Positions 32,608 to 44,099 of a stretch of DNA of 64,000 nt are shown here, piece by piece (within the stretch, counting starts at the first letter, position 1; each line of letters begins with the position of its first letter). Location: the NCBI GenBank assembly GCA_946811695.1, contig OX328123.1, positions 153,736,016 through 153,800,015 on the forward strand. The letters run 5' to 3'. Under the pieces are notes generated by a model, which did not search any database, had not been told where the DNA came from, and was given only the letters and a program-made list of their open reading frames with translations. Origin of the DNA: Gonocerus acuteangulatus (lineage: Eukaryota > Arthropoda > Insecta > Hemiptera > Coreidae). The position numbers and the translations under genes were made by a program.

Positions 32608-33366
32608 AAATATATAACAAATTATTGTAACAGATTTAACAGCAACAATTGTATTATTATTATTGTATAACAATTGTATTATTATTATTGTATAACAATT
32701 GTATTATTCCTATAATCTGCTCTCTAAAACAAGTGAATAAGCGAAAGAATCATGCCGATATCGTTTTCGAAACTCGAGATATAAAATAGTGAATTTTCAA
32801 AATATTTTATTTTATTTCTTAGCTCCTAAGGCGAATTGGACGAAACGCTCGGACACGTGTCGACTATTATTCGACGCAAAATCATCAGACGAAAGTGGGC
32901 CTGATCGGTGACCACACCACTGTTAGATAATTTAAAAATGCATTTTTTGCAACAATTGTCCAAAATAATGTTCATCTATAGAAATTTTCAACTTATTTTT
33001 CACCCTTTTAAAATGAGTTCCTAATTTTTATTTATGCTTTTTTTCAATATGTTATAGAGTTTTAGTAATTGTTTTCTATGTATTTTCAACTTTTGTTCTT
33101 TCCATTAATAATAATAGAGTTCTTACTAGTTATCTATGCTTTTCTTTAGAATATTTTATAGTGTTTTTGGTATTTTTTTACTACATATTTTCATTTTTTC
33201 TTTTTTTTTTACATATTTCATTCTCAATAGTTAAATTTATATGTACATATTTTGAATTTTATTTAAATGAATATCCGTTCCCTACTAATGACTAACGTAC
33301 TTCTCACAGAAGAAGCAGTGCATGAAATTGGAGATAACAATTTTCAAGAGGTACAAGTCAACATTG

Positions 33367-33905
33367 GAATAATTATTAGTTCGTAAGAAGATTCTTCTTG
33401 TTCAGAGTAAGACCCCATAGCGGTTAATCGGAATTTAAATATAAATAATAATTATTAGTTCGTAAGAAAATTCTTCTTGTTCAGAGTAAGACCCCATAGC
33501 GGTTAATCGGAACTTAAATATAAATAATAATTATTAGTTCGTAAGAAAATTCTTCTTGTTCAGAGCAAGACCATAGCGGTTAATCGGAACTTAAATATAA
33601 ATAATAATTATTAGTTCGTAAGAAGATTCTTCTTGTTCAGAGTAAGACCCCATAGCGGTTAATCGGAACTTAAATATAAATAATAATTATTAGTTCGTAA
33701 GAAGATTCTTCTTGTTCAGAGTAAGACCCCATAGCGGTTAATCGGAACTTAAATATAAATAATAATTATTAGTTCGTAAGAAGATTCTTCTTGTTCAGAG
33801 TAAGACCATAGCGGTTAATCGGAACTTAAATGTAAATAATAATTATTAGTTCGTAAGAAGATTCTTCTTGTTCAGAGTAAGACCATAGCGGTTAATCGGA
33901 ACTTA
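33367..33905 (+). repeat. About 79-bp tandem array, 7 copies
   Basis: TTATTAGTTCGTAAGAAGAT followed by TCTTCTTGTTCAGAGTAAG and ATAGCGGTTAATCGGAACTT repeats seven times; units are 74-80 bp because of short CCC deletions. It ends directly at a TATAAAAGG box. Confidence 0.9.
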
Positions 33906-33913
33906 AATATAAA

Positions 33914-34345
33914 TATAAAAGGGAGTCTCGGGAGAGCAGAGCTCTCGAGCAATTAGGAGTAGAATTGAGAGTAAATCTAATTGGTGTAGAGAGTCGAGGG
34001 TGTAACTGCCTCGAGCAGAAGTCTGAATTAGTTTCGTTGTGGAGTTGAGGAGCCCTCTCTCCGTTCTGGCTCTTTTCATCTGCTCAGTAACGAGGGGTTT
34101 CTCTTTTAAATGGCTTATCGTGGGCAAAAAACCAAATCCCAAGCAGTGAGGGTGTGTGCGCATTCGTACTCTTGTGTGCTAATAAGATACCGCGACACGA
34201 GTTCTGGAGTTGGTCACGATTGGTCGTAAGTTTATCAACAATAAGTCCCACACGGAGAAGCTGCGTCATCCTAGTCGCTTCCATAAACCGTTTATCCATG
34301 GTGTCGTTTGTAAACCACAGAATAAAAACAATGTCTTATTATTAT
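33914..34345 (+). promoter_or_regulatory. TATA-box promoter and leader after the tandem array; possible solo LTR
   Basis: TATAAAAGGGAGTC at 33914 directly follows the array. The region beyond is GC-richer and ends with CACAGAATAAAAACAATG, a poly(A) signal about 400 bp downstream. Tandem enhancer-like repeats, TATA box and poly(A) signal in this order are the layout of an LTR. I could not fix TG..CA ends or a target duplication, and no internal retroviral coding sequence is adjacent. Confidence 0.45.
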
Positions 34346-34590
34346 TATGAAATAGTGAACCTTAGTTCCATTTTAAAAATGGAGGCAGGTGATGTACACA
34401 ATTAAAATACTTCTCAAAATATCCTGTAAACTAGACTGGAGATTGCCCTAACTGTGTAAGGTCTTCCTTAGTTTTTTTAATGACATATTGACTTCTTGAC
34501 CATTATCTCCGGCTGTCTAAAGGTTCCCACCCTTCCTAAAAATGTATGGTATAGCAGGGAATTATTTCAGTTTTAAAAAGTCAACCTGCC

Positions 34591-34662
34591 ACAGGCAGGT
34601 CTCAAACCCACATCTCCCGCATGAAATCCAGCGTGCTAGACACTAGACCAAGGGGACCACTC
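34591..34662 (-). mobile_element. tRNA-like SINE head, family A type
   Basis: On the minus strand: TGGTCTAGTGTCTAGCACGC (A box region), then GGGAGATGTGGGTTTGAGAC (decayed B box). Resembles the head of the 60780 SINE. Confidence 0.6.
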
Positions 34663-35794
34663 TTCTTTATTTAAAGATAAAATTATATAGTTAAGACCTG
34701 AAGAGGATTCTGTAGAAGCGAAACATGTAGAGCACAAAGCAATGGATAGTACTAGACGTTAATATACAGGGTGTATAACAAGTTAATGACAATACAAGTT
34801 AATGAATTTAAATTAAATTCACTTGTAGCCAGAATGATTTTTTTTTTTTTTTTTTATTAATTAAGCTTATCGCAACTCAGGCGACGAAACTGCAGCTTGA
34901 AAGAAGTGAGGTAAGTAGAAGAAAGTCAATAGTATAGTCATTGATAAATAGTAAAGTAAATGAAAAGTACGAGTCGTAAGTAAAGTAGTACTTATTAGCT
35001 GAGAGAAGTAACTTAATTCTCTGTTGATATTCCAGTGTCTTACTCAGTGATATTTACTTCTAGAAATAAAAAGGGGGGAAGGGCCAGAATGATTTAAACG
35101 AAGATTTTGAAAGGTGGCTCACTAGTTTAGGTTACAGATAACTCCTCAATAGTTAGGAGGGAATAAAGGAATTTATATGAAAATGGAAAGTACTTATTCG
35201 ACCCTTCGTCAAAAAAAAAAAAAAAATTATGTACACCTAACGTACATTTAAAAAAAAAAAAGAAAAAAGATTGGGTTTTAATTTATTGCCAGGTTTATAA
35301 CTGTTTGATTATTCTCTTTTTTAACAATATATATTTATTCATTTGGAGTGCTCCCATCAAGATTAATCTGCTCAAAAGGTATAGAAAATAAAAAACAAAA
35401 TGAGAATACATAATAATAATAAACATAATAAAGTAATATTTTATGAATTAATTGTTCATGATCTGAAAATGAAGTAGAAACCGATGATAGGAGATAAAAT
35501 AGGGCCTTAATTATAATAATAATGATCGATATAATAATACGCTAAAAAATAATAGTAATAATAAAATATAATATGTGCTAATGGCCTCGGCAGCAGATGC
35601 ACACACACACACACAAAAAATATAATAAATAAAACAAATAAAGATTAATAAAAAATGAATAATTAATAAAAATAAATAAATTAATAAAAATATATATATA
35701 GAAAAATAACAGTAAATAAAAGATATAAAGGAATGAATAGGTTGACAATTATTGTAAGATCAGAAATTTTGTTGGGAATTAAAATCGTGGGTCA

Positions 35795-36030
35795 TTTGTA
35801 ATATTACTATATTTCGTTGCATGTATTCGTGGTCATTAAATATGTCAGTATGGTAGCAATATAAGGGCTGTAATTTGATAGCAGCTCACTTAGGTCTTGT
35901 GGTGTTTGTAAAATGTCTATTTTCATGGAGTCTGTTAGTAGGTGTTTCACTGTTAAAGGAACGTTGCATATATTGCACCTTGGTTTGTCCTGTTTTGTAA
36001 ATAGGTGTGAGTGAGTGAGGCGTGTATGTC
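35795..36030 (-). pseudogene. LINE ORF2 C-terminal fragment
   Basis: The minus strand reads IIGHTRLTHSHLFTKQ, then CNICNVPLTVKHLL, the RIGHTRLTH plus CxxC/H zinc-knuckle tail found at the C-terminus of Jockey/R1-like LINE proteins. It ends LLSNYSPYIATILTYL. The RT is absent. The same type of tail is at 50986-51229. Confidence 0.75.
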
Positions 36031-36119
36031 CGATTATGTATATTTATATTTTAGCCGAAGTAGGCTGCCAAAGTGCAACAGGAAGGTCCAGTATACATTT
36101 TTGCTTGAAGACCTGAGTT

Positions 36120-36620
36120 TTTTCTTCCTAGCCGAACCCCAACCATCCGTTGGACTTCTCATCACCTCAAAGACAAACTGACTATCTTCATTTCGGAATT
36201 TAATAAATTGTATTTACAAAAATGAATTCCCTAATTTGGAGGGAAATTGCTATTTATATAGCTGATGAACAATAAATTGCTAAAGGATTTGTAGATCATC
36301 TTTTTCTGCTGGATTGGGCTGAACGTGCGGGCGTCGTGAATAAATTACATAATTTAAACGGGGATCCGAATGATTAAATACCAAAAGATTGGGTGGGTGG
36401 GGGCGATGGTTCCTTTGATCCACGGGCCTTTGGAAAACACTCGTCAAACGGTTCTATTTAGACTGGCCCTAAGAGGAAATAATAAAATACTCGGCTATAA
36501 TAAATCAGTCATAAAAGATGGCGAGGCCCTTGTTTAAAATTAGAATCGGGCAGCTCCTCCGTCAAAATAGATCTCAACCTAATTTGACTGCAAGGAATTT
36601 ATGAAATTATTTAACATTTT
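36120..36620. other. Unique intronic block with TCF-type sites
   Basis: GC-richer than its surroundings, no ORF. CCTTTGATCC at about 36415 and GCCTTTGG at about 36430 resemble TCF sites. Candidate regulatory DNA only. Confidence 0.3.
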
Positions 36621-36687
36621 TCATAAATCAATCGAAAAATAATTAGAGATACTTGTAAGTAAATAAATTTGGAGAGCAGGCCCGGTG

Positions 36688-37301
36688 CACAGTGCGGCCT
36701 AACGACATTTCGTGTTTCAAAAAAGCCTACAGCCCTTAAATCTTAACCAATTTCAATGAACTTTTTTTTAAACGAAAGCTAATAAAATTTAGAACAACTT
36801 TGTCTAGCCAGACCTTGTTTAATAAATTACGTGTATATAATTCATGAATGTTTACAATTGAAAATAAAATAATATTTTATTTTTCATCTAACTTGATATC
36901 ATCACTGATAGCGTTGAAACTAAACATTCAAATCCTGATTAGAGTTTTTGACACATCTTCAAAACGTAAATTATCTCAATTAAAAAATAATATTAATTGA
37001 AATAATATGACTTTTGAAACTAGATTTTGATCTTTTCCAAGTCAAATGAGGATTTGAATGTTTATTTTCAACGATATCAATGCTCAAATTGTTAGATGAA
37101 ACATGATATATTATTACATGCTCAATTGCAATTTATTAAACAAAGAAACAAAAATCTGGCTAGTCAAAGTTGTTTTACATTTTATTAGCTTTCATTTAAA
37201 AAAAAAAAACAAAAAAAAAACACCATAAATCGAAATCGGTAGATTAGATTTAGAGGCTGTAGCTTTTTTTGAAACACGAAATGTCCTTTGGCCCCACTGT
37301 G
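36688..37301. mobile_element. Non-autonomous element with CACAGTG ends and about 150-bp inverted repeats
   Basis: The left end CACAGTGCGGCCTAACGACA and the right end (read inward) CACAGTGGGGCCAAAGGACA both lead into TTTCGTGTTTCAAAAAA and further matches. No coding sequence; I see no exact target duplication. Confidence 0.65.
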
Positions 37302-37399
37302 AGGAGGCCCACTAGGGGTCTCATCGCTAGAAAAGGTTTCGAGATACGTAAGAATATATCCGTAAATCCATGGTAAGATATAGAACAAGCTTACTAAGC

Positions 37400-37878
37400 T
37401 TTCTTTAGAGAATTTAAAAAACTTTCCAATGGTCGCCTCCTACTAAACACGATTTTCAAACAGTTTTCGAGATATTTTAGAAAATATATCTACCACATTC
37501 ATATTTCTTAAACAAATATGTATTAGATGAACGTGAAACGTCTGAAACAAGTTTCAATTGTATCAATCGTTTCTCAATACCCAAACTGAAAATTATTAGG
37601 GAAAAGTAGTTGTAACAACTTTTTTCGTACATAAATATATCGCTATAAAATGGGTTTATGCGTTTTCCGAAGCGACAGAATCTATAAAACGAATACCTAC
37701 AAGCATATGAACTAGAAAACGGAAGTGTGGCGGTTTTTTCGCTCCTAAAACCATTTTCCGGTGGACGGATTCTAATGTTAATGAACTTGACCATTCAAAT
37801 TAGACGAATGATTTTTCTACCAAATTTGATTAAAATCGGTTCATTTTTGAGGCTATGAGAGAGCTAACAGACAAATAT

Positions 37879-37939
<61 letters not shown>

Positions 37940-38100
37940 CACAAAAAGTTGAACCACCGTTATTTTCGTGATCTATGGGCTCTGAAACGTGAAATTTCCT
38001 GGTAGGCACTTTCGGATTTTGTCATGATGTCAACATCATAAGCGGGGATTTTCCTTATGGAGGGAGGGACCGAACCCCCCCCCCCCTAAATAGGGAGGAA
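37400..38100 (+). mobile_element. HINE-like element, family 2
   Basis: Contains CCGGTGGACGGATTCTAATG, ACCAAATTTGATTAAAATCG and GAGCTAACAGAC, then (AT)n at 37880-37932 and the 3' section GTAGGCACTTTCGGATT...ATCATAAGCGGGG. Confidence 0.6.
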
Positions 38101-38199
38101 GCAAGCTAAAAATGATATCGCAACACTCTGGCATTTTTGCCATAATTTTTAATATATATTTATTTAGGCTATTAAGAAGTTAATGCAACAAGGCTGACA

Positions 38200-38725
38200 A
38201 TTTATGAAATAGAGGAATAATCATGTGAAGCGTCCTGAAGTGACGGAAATCCCCTTCGACTCAACGGGCATCAACTGGCACTTGAAATATAATTATGTTT
38301 TTGCACTGCTTATCCTGAAGAGAGAGACAAAAGGCACACATCCGGACAGCTGAAGAGGTCCTTCCTCAAGAGAGAATAATATTCTGAAGAATTAACGAAG
38401 GACTCTCTTCTGGCAAATACTAATCAACATATTTTCCCGGGCACAGGACTAATTGCATCCCGACCAAGGGCTTCCATAAAGAAGAAAGGCCAACAGAAAA
38501 TCTTGAATACATCGGCCTCTCTCCTTCGGGCCCTTTAATTACTTCCCTAATTAATTAAGGCAGCGGCTTGTTTATTAGTGAATGTCAACCAGAGCCTACA
38601 CATTCATGCCGAAGTGAATGATTGAATAGAGCGAAGGAGAGAGGGGACACACGGTCTCCCTGCAGCACGCCAGAATCCTTTCATTAGACTCGCTCGCTTT
38701 TTCTTTCAGGACTATTCAACCAGTA
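38200..38725. other. Unique GC-richer intronic block
   Basis: No repeat, no domain-bearing ORF and balanced composition over 500 bp, unusual for this window. Candidate conserved intronic regulatory DNA; nothing in the sequence proves function. Confidence 0.3.
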
Positions 38726-39019
38726 GCTCTAATGAAATTGTTCATACTCATCGGCCTTTATTCTTACATTCCGACTCTTGAATATTTCACTCTTTACAAA
38801 CTTTTGTCCTTGACTTGCACTCATCTTCTAAGCAGAGGAAAAGGCTCGGCAAACGACAGAATTAAAGGCATTTACAACATTTTAAAGGGAATTTGCATAC
38901 GTCAAACTGTGGAATTGAAGCTGCAATTAAAATAATGAATTATTCGAATTAACCTAACTCAACTAAAATAAAACATACAACAAGGACTTGAATGAATAAT
39001 GTCTTTATATATCGAACCA

Positions 39020-39064
39020 ATTTTCATATTATTTATTTAAATTTTAACGTCCATTTTCATATTA
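39020..39064 (-). mobile_element. 21-bp stub of SINE family B with target duplication
   Basis: ATTTTCATATTA occurs at 39020-39031 and 39053-39064, enclosing only the last 21 bp of family B (reverse complement of GGACGTTAAAATTTAAATAA plus one base). An extreme 5' truncation. Confidence 0.75.
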
Positions 39065-39406
39065 GCGCATAGTAAATATGCATTATGGCCAGGAAGAAAA
39101 ATATTGGTTTTTTCATTTGGTCAATGCGCCGCCACATACTGCGATTGCAATTCATGCGGATTCCAGAGGTTGACAACGGTGATCTATGTGATTAGGAAAT
39201 TAAACATTCCTATGGCCGTTTGCCAGATTTCATTCAACATGAAAATGACAATTCTTCTTCTGATACATATCTTGAGGGCACAGTCTGGTGGACCAGATTT
39301 CTCAAAAGATCTTGAGGAAAAATTAAAACCAATATATTTTCAGAAATGAGTTCCACCAGAACCTGCTCTAAAAATATATCCGCAAAATAATTACCACTGG
39401 TTCAAA

Positions 39407-39517
39407 GCCAACGATTATAGCCACGTTGAATACAACGGTTTCCGTTGATCACCGAAGCTAAGCAACGTCGGGCGTAGGCAGTACCTGAATGGGTGACCGA
39501 TCACGCCCTGTTGGCAT
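39407..39517 (+). rRNA. 5S rRNA-like sequence, degenerate
   Basis: Begins GCCAACGATTATAGCCACG and contains GATCACCGAAGCTAAGCAAC, GTCGGGCGTAGGCAGTACC and GAATGGGTGACCG, matching the internal promoter region of 5S rRNA, and closes with CTGTTGGC pairing to the start. It is 111 bp against about 119-120 normally, with a deletion after GGTGACCG. No T-run terminator directly follows. A pseudogene or 5S-derived SINE head is more likely than a working gene. Confidence 0.75.
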
Positions 39518-39579
39518 TATAAAAGCGTTGAATCTTATATTATTATATTATCTTATTATTATAAAAGCGTTGAATACGC

Positions 39580-40004
39580 CGTTAATCAAATCAACTCGCA
39601 GGAACTGCGTCATCTTAACACCGTTTTCGAGTGAACTTTGAACTTTTTATGCCTGTTAATAATATATTTTATTTCTAGTACTTCCAAACGGAACCAAAAT
39701 TTACCTATCGTAGATTAGATGAACATAAAACGACTGGAACAAGTTCCAACTGAATTAATGGTTTCTGAATACCCAAACTTAAAATTAGTTTTGAAAAGTA
39801 TGTGCTTCGATGTTCCTCGAAAGCAGTTACAGATATCGCTTTAAAAAATGGTTTCATTCGTTCAAAAAGCATCTTCCAGTGAACGGATTCTGCTGGTTAA
39901 TGAAAGAGACCTTTCAAATTAAATAAAATATTTTGTACCAAATTTCATCAAAATCGAACCATTTTTGAGCCACCTAGACAGCTAACAGACACACACACAC
40001 ACAC

Positions 40005-40054
<50 letters not shown>

Positions 40055-40190
40055 TTTAACCACTGTTATATTCTTGGTTATCTTATATCTTGGGATCTGA
40101 AAAATGAAATTTTCGAGTCGGCACTTCCGGATTGCGTCATAAGCGGGTTTCCTCCCTAGTGATAAAGGGGGAGGGTGGAACCATGCTAAA
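39580..40190 (+). mobile_element. HINE-like element, family 2
   Basis: Starts near CTCGCAGGAACTGCGTCATC, has CCAGTGAACGGATTCTGCTG, CAAATTTCATCAAAATCG and GCTAACAGACACAC, then (AC)n(AT)n at 39991-40051 and ends with GAGTCGGCACTTCCGGATTG / CATAAGCGGG. Confidence 0.65.
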
Positions 40191-40539
40191 ACTTACTGAA
40201 AATTGAGTTATGCCTATTCAGACTGAATGTCATGGAATAAGCTTTCAAATGTCCGAAGCAAATAAAATGCAAAAAAAAAACAAAAAAAAAAAACGAAAAC
40301 AAGAGCAATGTGTTGAAAAGTATAACCACAAAATAATAAGTGTAAAATACTATTCTATCAGGATAACATGTAGGACAAATTGTACACAGAAAAATAACCA
40401 GGGAATAAGGATTATTGTGTTATCAGTGTAAAACAAATTCTGAAATATATAAATGAACATGAATGATATAAAGTCTGTCTGTTGCCAGGTTCACCTGAGG
40501 CAAGGAACCTCTTCCATAGTACTCCTGTCCAAGACTCAC

Positions 40540-40666
40540 CACCAGGCTTGTCGAGTTGGTACGGTGGGATGCCCATGTGGGCAGGGGGTGGTTGTCCCAA
40601 TGGATCCCCGTTGTGGCAGAAGAAGGGCAGCGTCGTCGGCCCTGTAGCCAGGCCCATCTTACTAGC
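40540..40666 (-). CDS. pan: pangolin (TCF/LEF) coding exon
   Basis: The 127-bp exon lies between the strong acceptor TTTTTTGTTTCAG and a GTGAGT donor. It starts in phase 0 with 42 codons, [20 protein letters not shown] and [20 protein letters not shown] then PG, and one base (G) which the next exon completes to Gly. [21 protein letters not shown] leading to RPPMYPF is typical of pangolin and aligns with the NEHFTPGNPPPHLP region of vertebrate TCFs. The upstream exons with the beta-catenin-binding domain are not visible up to 64000. Confidence 0.93.
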
Positions 40667-40962
40667 CTGAAACAAAAAATTAAATACTCATTAATTTATC
40701 AAAATAAAAAAAAAATGTACATACAATGAAAATACATATTCAATTATTTCATTATGGAAAGCGCATTTAAAGACCAAGAAATGAGGATTGGTATTGTCTT
40801 CACTCACAAATGTGTTCTTTACCACCGGAATATCTTGGTTATAAAAGAAATTGAGCAACGACATTTGACTACTGAAACTTAACTACAACTCAAACCCCTC
40901 AAACTAAAACACACCACCAACAAGTCAAACTATGCTAATACACGAAATACTCAAATTAATAT

Positions 40963-41280
40963 ACAGGGTGTCCCAGTATATGTGTCCACCCCCTTTTCCT
41001 CCTAGAGTTGTTGGAATTTCGAAATGAAACTTGGTAGGTCTTAGTTATCTATCTTGGTAGGTATTTTAAAGGTTTAGTTGACTTTGTAACTTTCTCCAGT
41101 TTTTCTCCAGCGCATCTAACTCTTGATTTTCTAATGCCGGCAGGTATTTTTTACGACGAATTATCATAGAAAATTTAATTTTAAGACTAATTTATTCCGA
41201 GACATCTTTTGATCCGTCACGCGTAAAACGCAAAAAACTGAAAAATATCGCCCTCTTGTAGACAAATTCCTATTTATATT
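40963..41280 (+). mobile_element. Dispersed repeat, ACAGGGTGTCCC type
   Basis: Starts TACAGGGTGTCCCAGTATAT. Its second part (41067-41275: GGTTTAGTTGACTTTGTAAC, CTCCAGCGCATCTAACTC and so on) recurs at 59520-59745. Non-coding; class unknown. Confidence 0.6.
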
Positions 41281-41659
41281 ATATTATATGTACATACTGA
41301 CTGAGTGAAGATTCAAGACAAATTTTAAACTACCCTTTTTTTTTGACCGGTGGTAGCAAGTACATTGATGAACTTATTAAATATCTAATATATACACACT
41401 TATACAAGAATATTTAAAAAAGATTACCATAGCAATTTAGTGTAATTGATTTTTTGTTAATCGATCCAAACAAAAAAATACTCCCTTTTTGTTGGGTTAC
41501 TGGAACAGAACATACAGAACAATCGACTCTAACTCACGATAATTGGTAGACAACGACTTTTAAAACATAATCAAAAAGAATTGATTCATAATTGATTAAA
41601 GAAAAAGCTATAGTTTTATCAGTTAATGGTGAAAAAATAAAATAAAATAATAATATATA

Positions 41660-42420
41660 TAATTTACAATTTATCATAGTTTTTCACGGACAATCCGTTT
41701 AGAATGTAAACACTCGCTAAGAAAGGTTTTTTTGATATTCAAATGTTTAAGTACTTTTAGGGAGGTTTGAATTATTACGAAGGTCCTCATCGGCTCAAAA
41801 ATGGTCCGATTTCGATGACATTTGGTAAAAAAATCTTTTTTCTCATTTGAAAGGTCAAGTTCATTAACCAGCTGAATCCGTTTACTGGAACATGGTGTTT
41901 GGAGCAAATTTTGCGCGAAAAAATCGGAACGCTGACATTTTCGAGTCCATATGCTTGCAGGTACTCGTTAGATAGGTTCGTTAACGTAGAAAAACGAATG
42001 AAACCATTTCTGTACCCGTTCTGTAACCGTTTACGAGAAAGATTGATAGAAATGGTTTTCCAAACAAATTTTCTGTTTAAGTATTCAGAAACGATGATTG
42101 GTTCACTTGAAACTTGCACGAGGTATTTGACATTCATCTAATCTAAGATATTTAAACTCTGGTAGCGTTTGGAAGGTAAGAAGTATATGGAAAAAAATAT
42201 TGTATTATTGGTGATACAAAGTTTTCGGATCTCAGTATATTTTCTAAAACATCTCGAAAACGGTTGGAAAATCGTAGTAAGTGGAAGGCGGCTATTCGAA
42301 AGGTTACTAAATTCTCTACAAAAAAGATGATGCTGTAATGTTCGGTGGGGCGATGTCAATCGAAGAGATAAGTGCTTAAAACTTCAAATGTGTTAGTTTT
42401 ATGCTTTTCAACGTATATTT
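41660..42420 (-). mobile_element. HINE-like element, family 2
   Basis: Reverse-oriented: GGCTCAAAAATGGTCCGATT, ATTAACCAGCTGAATCCG, GTACTCGTTAGATAGGTTCG and AACGAATGAAACCATT correspond, in reverse, to the family-2 body. Confidence 0.55.
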
Positions 42421-42523
42421 GCCTCTGTTTATCTAAATTTTTAAGCGTTTTTTTTTTCTTTTTTTATTCGCAAACAAGGAGACAAGCACGATTACCTCCA
42501 CACGGTGTTTCCTGGGTAACTTT

Positions 42524-43095
42524 AAAGTCCGTGGAATAATAAGCTGTACACAATTATGTAGTAGCGTTAATTTTGATCATATCTTATTTAAATCAATATA
42601 AAAAATACTTATAGGCCGTGGTGAAGCACGGGTATTCAGCTAGTGAGGCTATAAAACCGTTTCCCTCTAACTAAACCGTCTATTTGAACATGCAACGTTA
42701 TAGTTTCGATTGTTTTTAGCCCTAGCTTTGGCACAAAACTAATTTTTTGAGACCTCAACCAAGTCAATTGATCCATTTGGGGCCAAGTTACAGCCCTGTA
42801 AATATGACTTTTCTCAGAATTTTGCCTTATTGCTTATCTTTTCGTATTGATTATGTTTACTAAAGCAAACAATCATTGAGTTATTATAAAAAAATTGACC
42901 CAAGGCCTTCGGAGGTGATTCTTGAACTGATGCAATCCTCCAAAATTCCAAAATACAGCCCTTAAAAAATCTCCCCAAAGTCCGTGCGATAATAAGCTGT
43001 ACAAAATTATGTAGTAGCTTTAATTTTGATCATACCTTATTTAACGCATTATAAAAACTACTTATCGGCCGTGGTGAAGCACGAGAGGTCAGCTA

Positions 43096-43100
<5 letters not shown>
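42524..43100. repeat. Two direct copies of a 120-130 bp repeat ending AGCTAGTG
   Basis: GATAATAAGCTGTACA, AATTATGTAGTAGC, TTTTGATCATA and GGCCGTGGTGAAGCACG appear at 42524-42655 and 42978-43098, both ending TCAGCTAGTG. Probably 3' ends of one transposon family. Confidence 0.65.
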
Positions 43101-43281
<181 letters not shown>

Positions 43282-43388
43282 AAGACGAAGGGAAGAGGAT
43301 TAACGAACGCTCCAAGAGAATGCAAACATTACTTTAACATTATTATTGTGGGGTTTTTTCTCTCAGTCTTCTAGGATGAAGTCTCTGC

Positions 43389-43850
43389 TTTTTATTTATT
43401 TATTTTTTTAATTTTATTACGGGCGTTCGTTCAGAACTTTTCTGGCGGTATCGAGCAGCACCGCTTATTGAGTATTTTTAATAAGTTCCTGCGACAGTTT
43501 AAGGTAGGCAGTTGCCGCAATGGGCGTTTTTGGTATGAATCCGTTGGTCGAGATAAGGAGGGGTGTTACCCTTGCGGAATCAAAATTCTACGGTCAAGTC
43601 CTTGTACTCTCTCGGCATTTCATTTCCGGGGCATATTCTCATCATAGAGGACTGGGATATCAATAATATCAGCTGTTTTATTTACCTTAAGAGATAAGAA
43701 TATCCGGTTTATTGTGGTGGATAGATAGGTCCGTTAACATTGCTCCGTCCCAATAAATTTTAATTATATCTTTCATTTTATTGTTATTATCGGGGTGGGT
43801 TTCCTCCGTTTCCGGGTGTTCAATTTACTTCGGGGGATTTATATCCAACC
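43389..43850 (-). pseudogene. LINE RT C-terminal fragment with A-rich tail
   Basis: The minus strand reads IYWDGAMLTDLSIHHNKPDI, then after frameshifts and stops VTPLLISTNGFIPKTPIAAT and AVLLDTARKVLNE. I recognise this as the tail of an arthropod LINE family usually reading LYWDR..TD..IHHNRPDI...PIVISTTGVIPK. An A-rich tail follows at 43389-43420. Confidence 0.65.
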
Positions 43851-44099
43851 GAAATAAATATTTATGTACATACATATGTTGGATATTTAAAAGGGATATA
43901 AATAGAGATGGGCAAATCAAGTAATAATAACAATTAAACGTAAAAAAAAAGATTATAAATAACAATTAGTAATAATAACAGATAAATATGTGCATTTTAT
44001 TAGTACCGTCTCTGCCCTTGTTTGTTTAATGCCCTGATGAAGGCTTAACTATCAAGCCGACAAATGAATTCTCATTATCTCCATCTTCGAATAGTTTGT

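Noticed and set aside
33367..33905. CRISPR-like array (also 53786, 27016)
   Set aside because: Whole units repeat in tandem without unique spacers, and the genome is eukaryotic.
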